NCBI RefSeq assembly: GCF_014596945.1
Contig: NZ_JACVXB010000001.1
Location: 186,001-250,000 of the forward strand
Direction: 5' to 3'
Origin: Aestuariibaculum sediminum
Lineage (GTDB): Bacteria; Bacteroidota; Bacteroidia; Flavobacteriales; Flavobacteriaceae
DNA: 64,000 nt
Shown: positions 54,022-63,004 of the stretch, one piece after another
Position numbering within the stretch: the first letter of the stretch is position 1
Layout of the letters: the number at the start of each line of letters is the position of its first letter
Notes under the pieces: generated by a model
Databases searched by the model: none
The model's input: only the letters and a program-made list of their open reading frames with translations
Told to the model about the DNA's origin: nothing
Program-made: the position numbers and the translations under genes

Positions 54022-54381
54022 ATGATTGACAAAAAACGTGACAACAAGCAGAGCGCTTTAAAAAATGACCATATGACTACGTTGGAAGACAACTTAGAAA
54101 ATGAAACCAATACTTTAGCTAGTAAACATAAACTTTTGATGCCTTGCAGGGAAGCAAACCATGTTTGTGATAAATCGCAATACCAAGAAGCTACAGTTTG
54201 GGAAAAAGTAAAATTAAATATCCATTTGCTTCTTTGTAGCTTTTGCCGAAACTATACAAAAAACAATACCAAGCTAACAAGAACTATAAAAGCTTCTAAC
54301 ATTTCATATATGGACAAAACATGTAAAGAAGCTTTAAAAAAAGAATTTGATAAAGCCCTTAAAGAACATCAAATTAATTAA
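54022..54381 (+). CDS. putative cytosolic anti-sigma (zinc-finger-like) protein
   Basis: This 119-aa protein starts 2 nt after the sigma gene. It has CREANHVCDKSQ near residue 40 and HLLLCSFC, an H-x3-C-x2-C motif as in ZAS/zf-HC2 anti-sigma domains. No transmembrane segment is predicted, so signal sensing would be cytosolic, perhaps by zinc or thiol chemistry. An in-frame upstream ATG would overlap the sigma gene and add nine residues. The pairing with the sigma factor is inferred from position and motif. Confidence 0.7.
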   Translation: MIDKKRDNKQSALKNDHMTTLEDNLENETNTLASKHKLLMPCREANHVCDKSQYQEATVWEKVKLNIHLLLCSFCRNYTKNNTKLTRTIKASNISYMDKTCKEALKKEFDKALKEHQIN

Positions 54382-55207
54382 AAAGCAACAACATTAACAA
54401 CCATAATACGGGCAACCCTTCAACCCAAAAAGCACTATAATACTTTCCCTGAGTAACCATTGAAAATTTAATCAAAACCCCTGTTATAACACCTATTAAA
54501 AACAGTACCAAGATACTTCCATAAGCCATCGAATCCTTAAATAATTCCAGTATATAAAAAGCTATTAGCAAGATATACCCCATAATTTTGGTTTCTTTAA
54601 TCCCTATTTTTTGAGGAATAGTTGCCAGTTTCAGACTGTCATAACTCAAATCTCGAATCTCAAAAGGCAACATAATTACAATTATGAATAAAAACCGTTG
54701 AATAGCTGTCAATATAACATCTGCATTAATAGGATGGTCATTATTAATGGCTGGCAAAAATACAGTAACACCAGTCCAGACCAGAGCTATTAAATACACC
54801 TTGAGCCCTCCAATATCTCTTAAATTTTGTTTACTATCTAAAAAAAACCGCTTCGGCAAAAACGGTATGGCGTAAAAAAAAGTAACCAACCCGAAACCAA
54901 CAATAAACAATACAGTGTTTAACTTAAGCTTAAGACCGTAGTAACACATAAAAATAAAACTGAAAAACGAAAAAACCTGAATAGCTTTTAACCATTTCGA
55001 CAAACTACGGTGGTGAAATTTTGCTATACCAAAATATTTCACAAAATTATAGCCTGTTATCGTAGCAAAAAACACAAAATTGAGTAATTCCTTATCTAAA
55101 GATATTTGAAATTCTATTAAGCTAATCCACGTTAAAGCTACTACCGAAAATGCAACATGTATACTACTGTTAATGTAGAAATTAACAACCTGCTTCAAAA
55201 CTTTCAT
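54374..55207 (-). CDS. UbiA-like membrane protein with degenerate active-site motifs
   Basis: This 277-aa protein has about eight or nine transmembrane segments and the overall pattern of the UbiA prenyltransferase superfamily: FFATITGYNFVKYFG, FYAIPFLPKRF and PFEIRDLSYDSLK. The first Asp-rich motif (NDxxDxxxD) of active enzymes is not present at the expected place. Only RDLSYD of the second is kept. It ends convergently with the anti-sigma gene (8-bp overlap). It may act on another substrate or be non-catalytic. Confidence 0.7.
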   Translation of the reverse strand: MKVLKQVVNFYINSSIHVAFSVVALTWISLIEFQISLDKELLNFVFFATITGYNFVKYFGIAKFHHRSLSKWLKAIQVFSFFSFIFMCYYGLKLKLNTVLFIVGFGLVTFFYAIPFLPKRFFLDSKQNLRDIGGLKVYLIALVWTGVTVFLPAINNDHPINADVILTAIQRFLFIIVIMLPFEIRDLSYDSLKLATIPQKIGIKETKIMGYILLIAFYILELFKDSMAYGSILVLFLIGVITGVLIKFSMVTQGKYYSAFWVEGLPVLWLLMLLLFN

Positions 55208-55293
55208 AACACAAATGTAAACAAAGTGTTAAAGTTACTACCCTATGAATAAAATCTCCTCCTATAAGACAAGAAAACACACTTAATATTATG

Positions 55294-55301
55294 TACTTTT
55301 G
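55294..55301 (+). promoter_or_regulatory. -7 promoter element of gcvP
   Basis: TACTTTTG fits TAnnTTTG and ends 28 nt before the ATG at 55330. An upstream in-frame ATG at 55291 lies inside or before this element, which argues against that start. Confidence 0.6.
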
Positions 55302-55329
55302 CGGAATATTTAACAAAATTCGAATTTTA

Positions 55330-58179
55330 ATGAATACAAACGCTTTTGCATTGCGTCATATCGGACCTAGAGAAGAAGAACAAAACCAAATGTTACAAAC
55401 CATTGGTGTCGATTCACTAGATCAGTTAATTTATGAAACGTTACCAGATGATATTAAGTTAAAAAACGGTTTAAACTTAGATGAACCCATGACTGAATAT
55501 GAGTATTCACTGCATATTCAAAATTTGGCGGATAAAAATAAAGTTTTTAAAACTTATATTGGTTTAGGGTATCACCCCACCGTTTTACCAGCTGTAATTC
55601 AAAGAAATGTTCTTGAAAATCCAGGTTGGTATACAGCTTACACACCTTATCAAGCTGAAATAGCACAGGGTCGTTTAGAGGCTTTATTAAATTTCCAAAC
55701 CATGGTAATAGAACTAACTGGAATGGAGATTGCCAACGCATCTTTACTTGACGAAGGAACGGCTGTTGCAGAAGCAATGAGTTTACTTTTTGCTGTTCGC
55801 AGTCGTGATCAGAAAAAAGCAGGTGTAAACAAGTTTTTTGTTTCTGAAAATATTTTACCGCAAACCTTATCTGTACTTGAAGCACGTGCTTTACCGATTG
55901 GTATAGAACTAGTGGTAGGTAGTGAAAACCATTTTGATTTTTCAACTGAATTCTTTGGTGCTATTTTACAATACCCAGGAAAACACGGACAGGTAACCGA
56001 TATAGAATCTTTTATTAGCAAAGCGAACGAAAATAATATAAAAGTAGCCGTTGCTGCTGATATTTTGAGTTTGATAAAACTTGAAGCGCCGGGTAAATTT
56101 GGTGCCGATGTAGTTGTTGGTACAACCCAACGTTTTGGGGTTCCTATGGGCTTTGGCGGTCCACACGCAGCTTATTTTGCAACAAAAGAAGCCTACAAGC
56201 GTGATGTTCCTGGTCGTATTATAGGTGTTAGTAAAGATATGAATGGTGACCGCGCATTGCGTATGGCGCTTCAAACTCGTGAGCAACATATAAAAAGAGA
56301 TAAAGCCACTTCAAATATTTGTACAGCCCAAGTATTGTTAGCTGTCATGGCCAGCATGTATGCTGTTTATCATGGTCCAAAAGGCTTGAAATTTATTGCT
56401 GGTAAAGTACATAATGCAGCTTCAGCTTTAGCCGAAGGACTAAAAACTTTAGGTTATTCTCAAGAAAACAGTGACTTTTTCGACACCATTCAAGTAAAAG
56501 CCGATGCAAAAGCAATCGAGGCTCTGGCTCTTGAACATGAAATTAATTTCTACTATCCAGATGCAGATACAGTTACCATTTCAACAAATGAAACAACTTC
56601 TGTAGACGATATTAATACAATCCTAGCTTTATTTGCTCAGGTTGCAAATAAAGAAACTATTAAGGTTTCTGAATTAAAAGAGAGCAATAATATTTCTGAA
56701 AACCTTCAAAGAAAATCTGAATTTTTAACTTCAGAAGTATTCAACTCTTACCACTCTGAAACCGAATTAATGCGTTACATAAAACGTTTGGAACGCAAAG
56801 ATTTGGCCTTAAACCAGTCCATGATTTCATTAGGATCATGTACCATGAAGCTAAATGCAGCTTCAGAAATGTTGCCGTTAAGTAACATTAAATGGGCAAG
56901 CATCCACCCGTTTGTACCACAAAATCAAGCTGAAGGATATTTAACCATTTTAAAGGAGCTAGAAGATCAGTTAACTGAAATTACCGGATTTGCAGCTACC
57001 TCATTACAACCAAATTCTGGTGCTCAAGGCGAGTTTGCCGGTTTAATGGTTATTAAAGCATATCATGAGTCTCGTGGCGATCACCACAGAAACATTTGCT
57101 TAATTCCATCGTCGGCACACGGAACAAACCCGGCAAGTGCTGTTATGGCAGGCATGAAAGTTGTTGTAACTAAATCGACTCCTGAAGGTAATATTGATGT
57201 TGAAGATTTACGCGAAAAAGCGCTTTTACACAAAGACAATTTATCGTGTTTAATGGTAACCTACCCATCAACACATGGGGTTTACGAATCGGCTATAAAA
57301 GAAATTACACAAATCATTCATGATAACGGCGGACAAGTTTATATGGATGGTGCGAACATGAATGCTCAGGTAGGATTAACAAATCCTGGAAATATTGGAG
57401 CCGATGTTTGTCACTTAAATTTACATAAAACTTTTGCTATTCCTCACGGAGGAGGTGGTCCTGGTGTTGGTCCAATCTGTGTTGCCGAGCAACTCGTACC
57501 ATTCTTACCAGGAAACCCGGTTAAAATTGTTGGTGGCAAGCATGCTATTCCAGCAATTTCTGCTGCACCATTCGGATCGGCATTAGTCTGTTTAATCTCC
57601 TACGGATACATAAAAATGTTAGGGGCTGAAGGTTTAACCGAATCTACAAAAATCGCTATTTTAAACGCGAACTATATTAAATCGCGTTTACAAGGAAGTT
57701 TCGATACATTATACTCTGGAGAGCGTGGTCGTGCAGCACACGAAATGATTGTTGACTGTCGCCCATTTAAAGCCAATGGCATTGAAGTAACCGATATAGC
57801 TAAACGTTTAATTGATTACGGATTCCATGCACCAACAGTATCGTTCCCGGTAGCCGGAACTTTAATGATCGAGCCTACAGAAAGCGAAAGCAAATCGGAG
57901 ATTGATCGTTTTTGTGATGCCATGATTTCTATTAAAAACGAAATTGATCAGGCTTCTAAAGACGATACTAATAATGTGTTAAAGAATGCACCACATACTT
58001 TAGAGATGTTAACGGCTAACACATGGGATTTCCCATACACCCGTGAAGACGCTGCTTATCCTTTAGATTATGTGAAGCAAAATAAATTCTGGCCAACTGT
58101 AAGACGTGTAGATGACGCCTTTGGTGATAGAAACTTAGTTTGTTCATGCGCTCCTATTGAAGCTTACGCTGAAGCTTAA
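55330..58179 (+). CDS. gcvP: glycine dehydrogenase (decarboxylating), P protein of the glycine cleavage system
   Basis: GcvP decarboxylates glycine and passes the aminomethyl group to the lipoyl H protein. From [12 protein letters not shown] the protein is 949 aa, the single-chain form. Duplicated halves are present. The PLP lysine is Lys700 in [16 protein letters not shown]. Other blocks are [15 protein letters not shown] and [13 protein letters not shown], with the N-terminal FLDEGTA-type region [10 protein letters not shown]. No gcvT or gcvH is adjacent. A terminator follows. Confidence 0.97.
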   Translation: MNTNAFALRHIGPREEEQNQMLQTIGVDSLDQLIYETLPDDIKLKNGLNLDEPMTEYEYSLHIQNLADKNKVFKTYIGLGYHPTVLPAVIQRNVLENPGWYTAYTPYQAEIAQGRLEALLNFQTMVIELTGMEIANASLLDEGTAVAEAMSLLFAVRSRDQKKAGVNKFFVSENILPQTLSVLEARALPIGIELVVGSENHFDFSTEFFGAILQYPGKHGQVTDIESFISKANENNIKVAVAADILSLIKLEAPGKFGADVVVGTTQRFGVPMGFGGPHAAYFATKEAYKRDVPGRIIGVSKDMNGDRALRMALQTREQHIKRDKATSNICTAQVLLAVMASMYAVYHGPKGLKFIAGKVHNAASALAEGLKTLGYSQENSDFFDTIQVKADAKAIEALALEHEINFYYPDADTVTISTNETTSVDDINTILALFAQVANKETIKVSELKESNNISENLQRKSEFLTSEVFNSYHSETELMRYIKRLERKDLALNQSMISLGSCTMKLNAASEMLPLSNIKWASIHPFVPQNQAEGYLTILKELEDQLTEITGFAATSLQPNSGAQGEFAGLMVIKAYHESRGDHHRNICLIPSSAHGTNPASAVMAGMKVVVTKSTPEGNIDVEDLREKALLHKDNLSCLMVTYPSTHGVYESAIKEITQIIHDNGGQVYMDGANMNAQVGLTNPGNIGADVCHLNLHKTFAIPHGGGGPGVGPICVAEQLVPFLPGNPVKIVGGKHAIPAISAAPFGSALVCLISYGYIKMLGAEGLTESTKIAILNANYIKSRLQGSFDTLYSGERGRAAHEMIVDCRPFKANGIEVTDIAKRLIDYGFHAPTVSFPVAGTLMIEPTESESKSEIDRFCDAMISIKNEIDQASKDDTNNVLKNAPHTLEMLTANTWDFPYTREDAAYPLDYVKQNKFWPTVRRVDDAFGDRNLVCSCAPIEAYAEA

Positions 58180-58219
58180 AATAGGCGTTGAACATCGTAA
58201 AATAATTTAAAATAAAACT

Positions 58220-58281
58220 TGCCTTTTATTGAAAGCTAGTATATTGCTGTACTGCTAAATAATAAAAGGCATTTTCTTTTT
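58220..58281 (+). terminator. intrinsic terminator of gcvP, ending at the KAS III start codon
   Basis: TGCCTTTTATT (58220-58230) pairs with AATAAAAGGCA (58261-58271), followed by TTTTCTTTTT. The next base is the A of the ketosynthase ATG (58282). The loop is 30 nt and includes TAGTATATTGC, which resembles a weak -7 element. Confidence 0.8.
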
Positions 58282-59340
58282 ATGAATATTAAAATTACAG
58301 GTACTGGGAGTTATATTCCTGATACAATTGAAAAAAACGACGCATTCCATCAACACCAATTTCTTAACACCGATGGAACAGTTATTAATCACCCTAACGA
58401 AGTTATTATTGAAAAGTTTAAAGCGATTACAGGTATTGCTGAACGTCGTTATGCTAAACCTCATTTAAACTCTTCCGATTTAGGATTTTTTGCTGCTGAA
58501 CGTGCCATCAATGATGCTGGAATTAATCCTGAAACCTTAGATTACATTATAGTTGCACACAATTTTGGTGATGTAAAACACAACACCATTCAAAGTGATG
58601 TTATCCCCTCGTTAGCGGCTCGCATAAAACACAGTTTACGTATAAAAAATCCAAAATGTGTAGCATACGATATTCTCTTTGGATGCCCAGGTTGGGTTGA
58701 AGGTGTTATTCAAGCAAAAGCATTTATTAAATCAGGCATGGCAAAACGTTGTCTGGTTATTGGTTCAGAAACATTATCGCGCGTTGTTGATAAACACGAT
58801 CGAGATGCCATGATTTTTTCCGATGGCGCTGGCGCAACCATTGTAGAGGCTACCGATGAGCCTGGAGGAATTCTTGCTCATGAAACAGCTAGTTTCACCT
58901 ACGATGAAGCCTACTTTCTATATTACGGGAATTCCAATAATCAATCCTTAGATAAAGATACCCGTTACATTAAAATGGATGGGCGAAAAATTTATGAGTT
59001 TGCACTAACTAATGTCCCTAAAGCTATGCAAAGCTGTTTGGATGCTAGTGGTGTAGATATTACTCAGGTAAAAAAAATATTTATTCATCAGGCTAATGAG
59101 AAAATGGACGAAGCCATTCTGAAACGATTTTACCGATTATATCGCACAGAAATCCCGGAACATATTATGCCTATGAGTATTCAAACATTAGGTAATAGTT
59201 CGGTAGCTACAGTACCAACCTTATTTGATTTGGTAAGAAATAATAAATTAGAAAACCATAGCCTTAGCAAAGGTGATGTTATTATATTTGCAAGTGTGGG
59301 TGCAGGTATGCACATTAACGCCATTGTATACAAATATTAA
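58282..59340 (+). CDS. ketoacyl-ACP synthase III-like enzyme
   Basis: This 352-aa FabH/KAS III-family enzyme carries the full catalytic triad: Cys135 in FGCPGW, His269 in IHQANEK and Asn305 in LGNSSVAT. It resembles the KAS III branch outside core FabH: it is longer, with an N-terminal AFHQHQFLNTDGT segment and a non-standard GCPGW context. Such enzymes prime specialised lipids or make ketoacyl intermediates. It leads a cluster with a methyltransferase and a glycosyltransferase, consistent with a modified lipid product. Not next to core fatty-acid genes. Confidence 0.85.
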   Translation: MNIKITGTGSYIPDTIEKNDAFHQHQFLNTDGTVINHPNEVIIEKFKAITGIAERRYAKPHLNSSDLGFFAAERAINDAGINPETLDYIIVAHNFGDVKHNTIQSDVIPSLAARIKHSLRIKNPKCVAYDILFGCPGWVEGVIQAKAFIKSGMAKRCLVIGSETLSRVVDKHDRDAMIFSDGAGATIVEATDEPGGILAHETASFTYDEAYFLYYGNSNNQSLDKDTRYIKMDGRKIYEFALTNVPKAMQSCLDASGVDITQVKKIFIHQANEKMDEAILKRFYRLYRTEIPEHIMPMSIQTLGNSSVATVPTLFDLVRNNKLENHSLSKGDVIIFASVGAGMHINAIVYKY

Positions 59341-59366
59341 TATCACCGCAAAAGCGGAAACCAAAA

Positions 59367-59888
59367 ATGTACGAAAACACATTTCCTAACAAACGCTTTA
59401 AACATACGCTGGAGTTTCTTCAAAAACATATTTCAACTACTGAACATATTTTAGATTTAGGGGTAACAAATCCGTTTTCTGAAATCATGACACAACAAGG
59501 CTATACCGTTGAAAACACAAAAGGAGAAGATTTAGATATCGATACTTCAACTATTGAAAATTCTCCAGCCGATGTGGTTACTGCATTTGAGATATTTGAA
59601 CATTTATTATCGCCATTTACAGTTCTTAAATCCATTAAAACCAACAAACTAGTAGCTAGTGTCCCTCTTAAATTATGGTTTTCGTCTGCTTACAGAAGTA
59701 AAACAGACATGCTCGACAGACACTATCATGAATTTGAAGACTGGCAATTCGACTGGTTGCTGGAAAAAGCAGGCTGGAAAATAATTGAACGCAAAAAATG
59801 GACGAATCCGACAAAAAAAATAGGTATTCGCCCTATTTTACGTTGGTTCACCCCAAGATATTACATTGTTTATGCCGAAAGGGTTTAA
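59367..59888 (+). CDS. SAM-dependent methyltransferase-like protein
   Basis: This 173-aa protein has a compact class I methyltransferase pattern: EHILDLGVTNPFSEIM at the N-terminus (motif I) and DVVTAFEIFEHLLSPFTVLK as the later acidic block. The short length and the missing canonical GxGxG glycine pattern leave activity uncertain. The C-terminal HEFEDWQFDWLLEKAGWKI is typical of the family. It sits 26 nt after the ketosynthase and 24 nt before a GT2 gene. A small CCGC-AAAA-GCGG stem precedes it. Confidence 0.75.
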   Translation: MYENTFPNKRFKHTLEFLQKHISTTEHILDLGVTNPFSEIMTQQGYTVENTKGEDLDIDTSTIENSPADVVTAFEIFEHLLSPFTVLKSIKTNKLVASVPLKLWFSSAYRSKTDMLDRHYHEFEDWQFDWLLEKAGWKIIERKKWTNPTKKIGIRPILRWFTPRYYIVYAERV

Positions 59889-59912
59889 ATTTAGTTTATT
59901 AAAATACCACTA

Positions 59913-60761
59913 GTGAATTTTTACATCATCATACCAGCTCATAATGAAGCTGATTGCATCGAACAAACTTTAGATTCGTTAGCAAAACAAACCCTTTTAC
60001 CAAAAAAAGTAGTAATAGTTAACGATAATTCTACCGATAATACGCAACAAGTTGCTGAAGCTTTCGCTGAAAATCATACTTGGCTGGAACTTATTAATTC
60101 AAAATCCAGTGATAAACACTTGCCTGGTTCCAAAATCATCAATGCATTTTACAAAGGCTACGAGGTTCTGGATGAAGACTACGATATCATTTGTAAATTT
60201 GATGCCGATTTAATTTTTCCTGAAAACTATTTAGAAAAGATAGCAGATCATTTTAAACATGACTCTAAACTCGGTATGGCAGCTGGATTTTGCTACATTG
60301 AAAAAAACAACCAATGGGTATTGGAAAATTTAACCAACAAAGACCATATACGTGGCGCTTTAAAAGCCTATACTAAATCTTGTTTTTTGCAAATAGGTAA
60401 ATTAAAACCATCAATGGGATGGGACACCGTTGATGAACTTCTAGCCAAATATTATGGCTGGTCCATTCTAACCGATGACTCGTTGCATGTAAAGCATTTA
60501 AAACCTACTGGTATTAGTTATAATAAAGCCTCTAAATACCTACAAGGTGAAGCGATGTACAAAATGCGATACGGTTTCACAATCACCTTAATTTCAGCTC
60601 TAAAATTAGCTTACAAAAAGAAAAGCCTTGCTTTATTTCGAGATTATATGGCAGGTTATTTTAAAGCTAAAAACAATAAGACTGAACCCCTTGTTTCTGC
60701 TGAAGAAGGTAAATTTATTCGTGATTTACGTTGGAAAGGTATGCTTAATAAATTAGCATAA
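59913..60761 (+). CDS. glycosyltransferase family 2
   Basis: This 282-aa GT-A fold glycosyltransferase has the N-terminal nucleotide-sugar motif IIPAHNEADCIEQTLDSL. The DxD-type metal site is Asp97-Ala-Asp99 (KFDADLIF), and the acceptor region contains MGWDTVDELLAKYYGW. It begins with GTG, the only start in frame near the conserved region. It has no membrane segment. As third gene of the cluster it may glycosylate the lipid made by the ketosynthase product. Confidence 0.9.
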   Translation: MNFYIIIPAHNEADCIEQTLDSLAKQTLLPKKVVIVNDNSTDNTQQVAEAFAENHTWLELINSKSSDKHLPGSKIINAFYKGYEVLDEDYDIICKFDADLIFPENYLEKIADHFKHDSKLGMAAGFCYIEKNNQWVLENLTNKDHIRGALKAYTKSCFLQIGKLKPSMGWDTVDELLAKYYGWSILTDDSLHVKHLKPTGISYNKASKYLQGEAMYKMRYGFTITLISALKLAYKKKSLALFRDYMAGYFKAKNNKTEPLVSAEEGKFIRDLRWKGMLNKLA

Positions 60762-60782
60762 TTAGAAAGCTGAGTTAATGAC

Positions 60783-60814
60783 TTTGGTTATTTCTATTAA
60801 AACCATTAAATTGT
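60783..60814 (+). promoter_or_regulatory. weak promoter candidate for the small Cys protein
   Basis: TTTG (60783-60786), 20 nt, TAAATTGT, which matches TAnnTTTG except for one position. It lies 25 nt before the ATG at 60840. Confidence 0.3.
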
Positions 60815-60839
60815 CATTCTAAACTCTTCAAAGCATACC

Positions 60840-61055
60840 ATGAAAACTTTAAGCTTTATTTTACTCATGGGTACTGGAATTTTCCTTTTAACTAAAGAAG
60901 ATTCTAAACCCGAAGTGATAGAGATACAAGAAATTCCAGCCAAGCAAACTTGTATTTCTCCTAACAGCAAAAGCGGCGAAACGCATGAACATCAAGGTTG
61001 TTGTATCAGCTCTGGCAGGGCTTCCTATATTTTAGGCAACATTGATAAGGAATAA
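60840..61055 (+). CDS. small exported Cys-containing protein of unknown function
   Basis: This 71-aa protein has a signal-like N-terminus (MKTLSFILLMGTGIFLL), and the mature part contains three cysteines: QTCISPN and QGCCISSGR, with two histidines (GETHEHQG) close to the double Cys. The Cys/His cluster suggests metal binding. It is bounded by a bidirectional terminator. It may be genuinely short-secreted or a lipid-free periplasmic factor. Not recognised. Confidence 0.6.
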   Translation: MKTLSFILLMGTGIFLLTKEDSKPEVIEIQEIPAKQTCISPNSKSGETHEHQGCCISSGRASYILGNIDKE

Positions 61056-61114
61056 AGCAAAAAATTCAAATTTTTGTATTTACGTATTACAAGAAACTTA
61101 CTAGATTTAATAAC

Positions 61115-61146
61115 AAAAGGCGTAAAATACATTTTACACCTTTTTT
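61115..61146. terminator. bidirectional intrinsic terminator
   Basis: AAAAGGCGTAAAA and TTTTACACCTTTT pair with one mismatch around a TACA loop, with T-tract on one side and A-tract on the other. It separates convergent genes at 60840-61055 (plus) and 61167-62915 (minus). Confidence 0.8.
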
Positions 61147-61166
61147 AATATTAAACCATTATTCTG

Positions 61167-62915
61167 TTAATAGTTTATAATAAGTCGCTTAACAACATAC
61201 TCTCCCGTTTTTAAATCGGAAACTTTTAAAAAGTAAATTCCATTTTCATACGAGCTCACATCTAACATGGCCTTCTTTTGTAAACTACCTAAATTTTTAT
61301 TTATTAGTTGTCCATTTTGTAAAGTAAACATACTCAAATTAACCGATTTATTCGTAAAACCAGAGTAATTAACAATTACTGAACCTTTTGTTGGATTTGG
61401 GTAAACCGCCACCTTACTTGAAGTTGCGGTATTTCTTTCTACAGTAATAGAATTCGATAAACTGAAACACCCCGATAAACCAGACACCAGATGATCCCCT
61501 TCTTCGGGAGGTGTTAACCCTTCTAAAGTTCCATTATAACTTAAATGCCAAACCAAGCAATTTCCTGCATCAGCTTCATCGAAATTTACGTCAGAAAAGT
61601 TTTCTGGTAATCCTAAAATAATGGTACCGTCTGCATTAGTAACAACCCAAGCGGAGTTTTCACCCACATTCCCCTCTAAAGCTATGCCATCTTCAGGTAT
61701 GTTATCTTCCGAACCATCGCCCACCGTAAAGCTAAACGTGTTCTCTTCTCCCCCGGTTATGGTTCCGCCGGCAACTTCATTTCTAATCACAGTTATGGCA
61801 TTAGATAAAGCAAAACAACCAGATAATGCAGATACGTTATTCCCGACTTCTGCTCCAATTAATCCATCTTCGAAAGCGATATGCCAAATTAAACAGGTTC
61901 CGTCTCCCGCGCCTTCCAAATCGAAAGGAGGTCCTTCAGGCAGTGCTAATATTTCAGGATCTTCGCCATTATTAGTAATCACCCAAGCCATATTATCCCC
62001 TAATAAATCTCCAGTCACATCAACATTAAAGGCATCACTAACTCCATCACCAGCGCAAATTTCAATTTCTATGCCTCCATCATTTTCTATAGCAATGCTT
62101 CCCGCATTTACACCATTTCGTATAACCGTAATTGGATTAGAAAGATCGAAACATCCAGTTAAATCATTTGCATTAGTTACCCCTTCTAAACTCACGTTTT
62201 CCGCATAGCTTAAGTGCCAGATTAAACAAACGCCATCGCCTGCTCCTTCTAAATCGAAACTATTAGTATTTGAAGTATCTAAAATATTTGCATCTTCGTC
62301 GGTAACTACCCAAATCATATCAGGCCCTTCTGCACCGGTTAAAGTGACTTCAAATAAATCGGAAACACCATCGCCTGCACAAATTTCAATTTCCGTTGCA
62401 CCATCATTAAGCGAAATTTCACCACCTTCAGGTTGTTGAATTCGTTTTACTTCGATATAATTAGATAAGTCGAATTTTCCTTTTATATCATTCAGATTTA
62501 ATGTGAATTTTCCTTGTCCTGAGGGATCTATTAACGGTTTAATGCCATTGTACGACAAATGCCATATTAAACAAATTCCTGTTCCGGAATCATCAAAATC
62601 TACTTCGGAGGGATGATTAGGCAGCGCTAAAATATTATGTTCTTCGTCTGTAATAATCCATTGCTTTATGCGACCTGAAGCATTATGGACTTCAACATCC
62701 ACCATATCTGGCACACCATCGCCCACACAAAGTTCGGCATACATTGAACCATCGGAAAACATAATCTCACCACCATAAACTGTAGCATTTTCGTTAGCAT
62801 TTGTATTTTGAGCGGCAACATTACCAGAAACTGCTAAAAGCACAATTATTAAAATGAGGTAGGAAACAACTTTTAAGGAAATCAGATTTGGGACGGCTAT
62901 GTATTTGTTTTTCAT
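61167..62915 (-). CDS. T9SS type A substrate with four tandem repeats
   Basis: This 582-aa exported protein has a signal peptide (about 1-35, ending VAAQ), four repeats of about 105 residues (48-158, 164-267, 272-379, 383-494) and a type A T9SS sorting domain (about 498-582) that starts KVAVYPNPTKGS and ends VVKRLIINY. Each repeat has the pattern C-x-GDG (lost in the fourth), GxCLIWHLSY and GCFxLSNxITVIRN. Repeat Cys: 63/115, 179/230/255, 287/341/367, 453/483. Probably a surface adhesin or structural protein. Ligand unknown. Confidence 0.85.
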   Translation of the reverse strand: MKNKYIAVPNLISLKVVSYLILIIVLLAVSGNVAAQNTNANENATVYGGEIMFSDGSMYAELCVGDGVPDMVDVEVHNASGRIKQWIITDEEHNILALPNHPSEVDFDDSGTGICLIWHLSYNGIKPLIDPSGQGKFTLNLNDIKGKFDLSNYIEVKRIQQPEGGEISLNDGATEIEICAGDGVSDLFEVTLTGAEGPDMIWVVTDEDANILDTSNTNSFDLEGAGDGVCLIWHLSYAENVSLEGVTNANDLTGCFDLSNPITVIRNGVNAGSIAIENDGGIEIEICAGDGVSDAFNVDVTGDLLGDNMAWVITNNGEDPEILALPEGPPFDLEGAGDGTCLIWHIAFEDGLIGAEVGNNVSALSGCFALSNAITVIRNEVAGGTITGGEENTFSFTVGDGSEDNIPEDGIALEGNVGENSAWVVTNADGTIILGLPENFSDVNFDEADAGNCLVWHLSYNGTLEGLTPPEEGDHLVSGLSGCFSLSNSITVERNTATSSKVAVYPNPTKGSVIVNYSGFTNKSVNLSMFTLQNGQLINKNLGSLQKKAMLDVSSYENGIYFLKVSDLKTGEYVVKRLIINY

Positions 62916-63004
62916 AACACTCTGATTTTTATATTTATACCATTAGAAGGTACAAAAAACAATTGACAAAACTAAACCTAATATATGAACATCATAATTC
63001 GTCG

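Noticed and set aside
55291-55329. Longer start for gcvP
   Set aside because: The upstream ATG lies before or inside the -7 promoter element, so it would not be transcribed.
55966-56289. 107-codon minus-strand open frame in gcvP
   Set aside because: Shadow of the highly conserved gcvP frame; sequence has no recognisable features.
59346-59357. Terminator between ketosynthase and methyltransferase genes (CCGC-AAAA-GCGG)
   Set aside because: The stem is only 4 bp and no T-tract follows, so it is unlikely to terminate transcription.
61621-62208. 195-codon plus-strand open frame inside the T9SS gene
   Set aside because: It is antisense to the repeat region, its protein is low-complexity Pro/Ser/Thr-rich, and the minus-strand gene has signal peptide, repeats and sorting domain.
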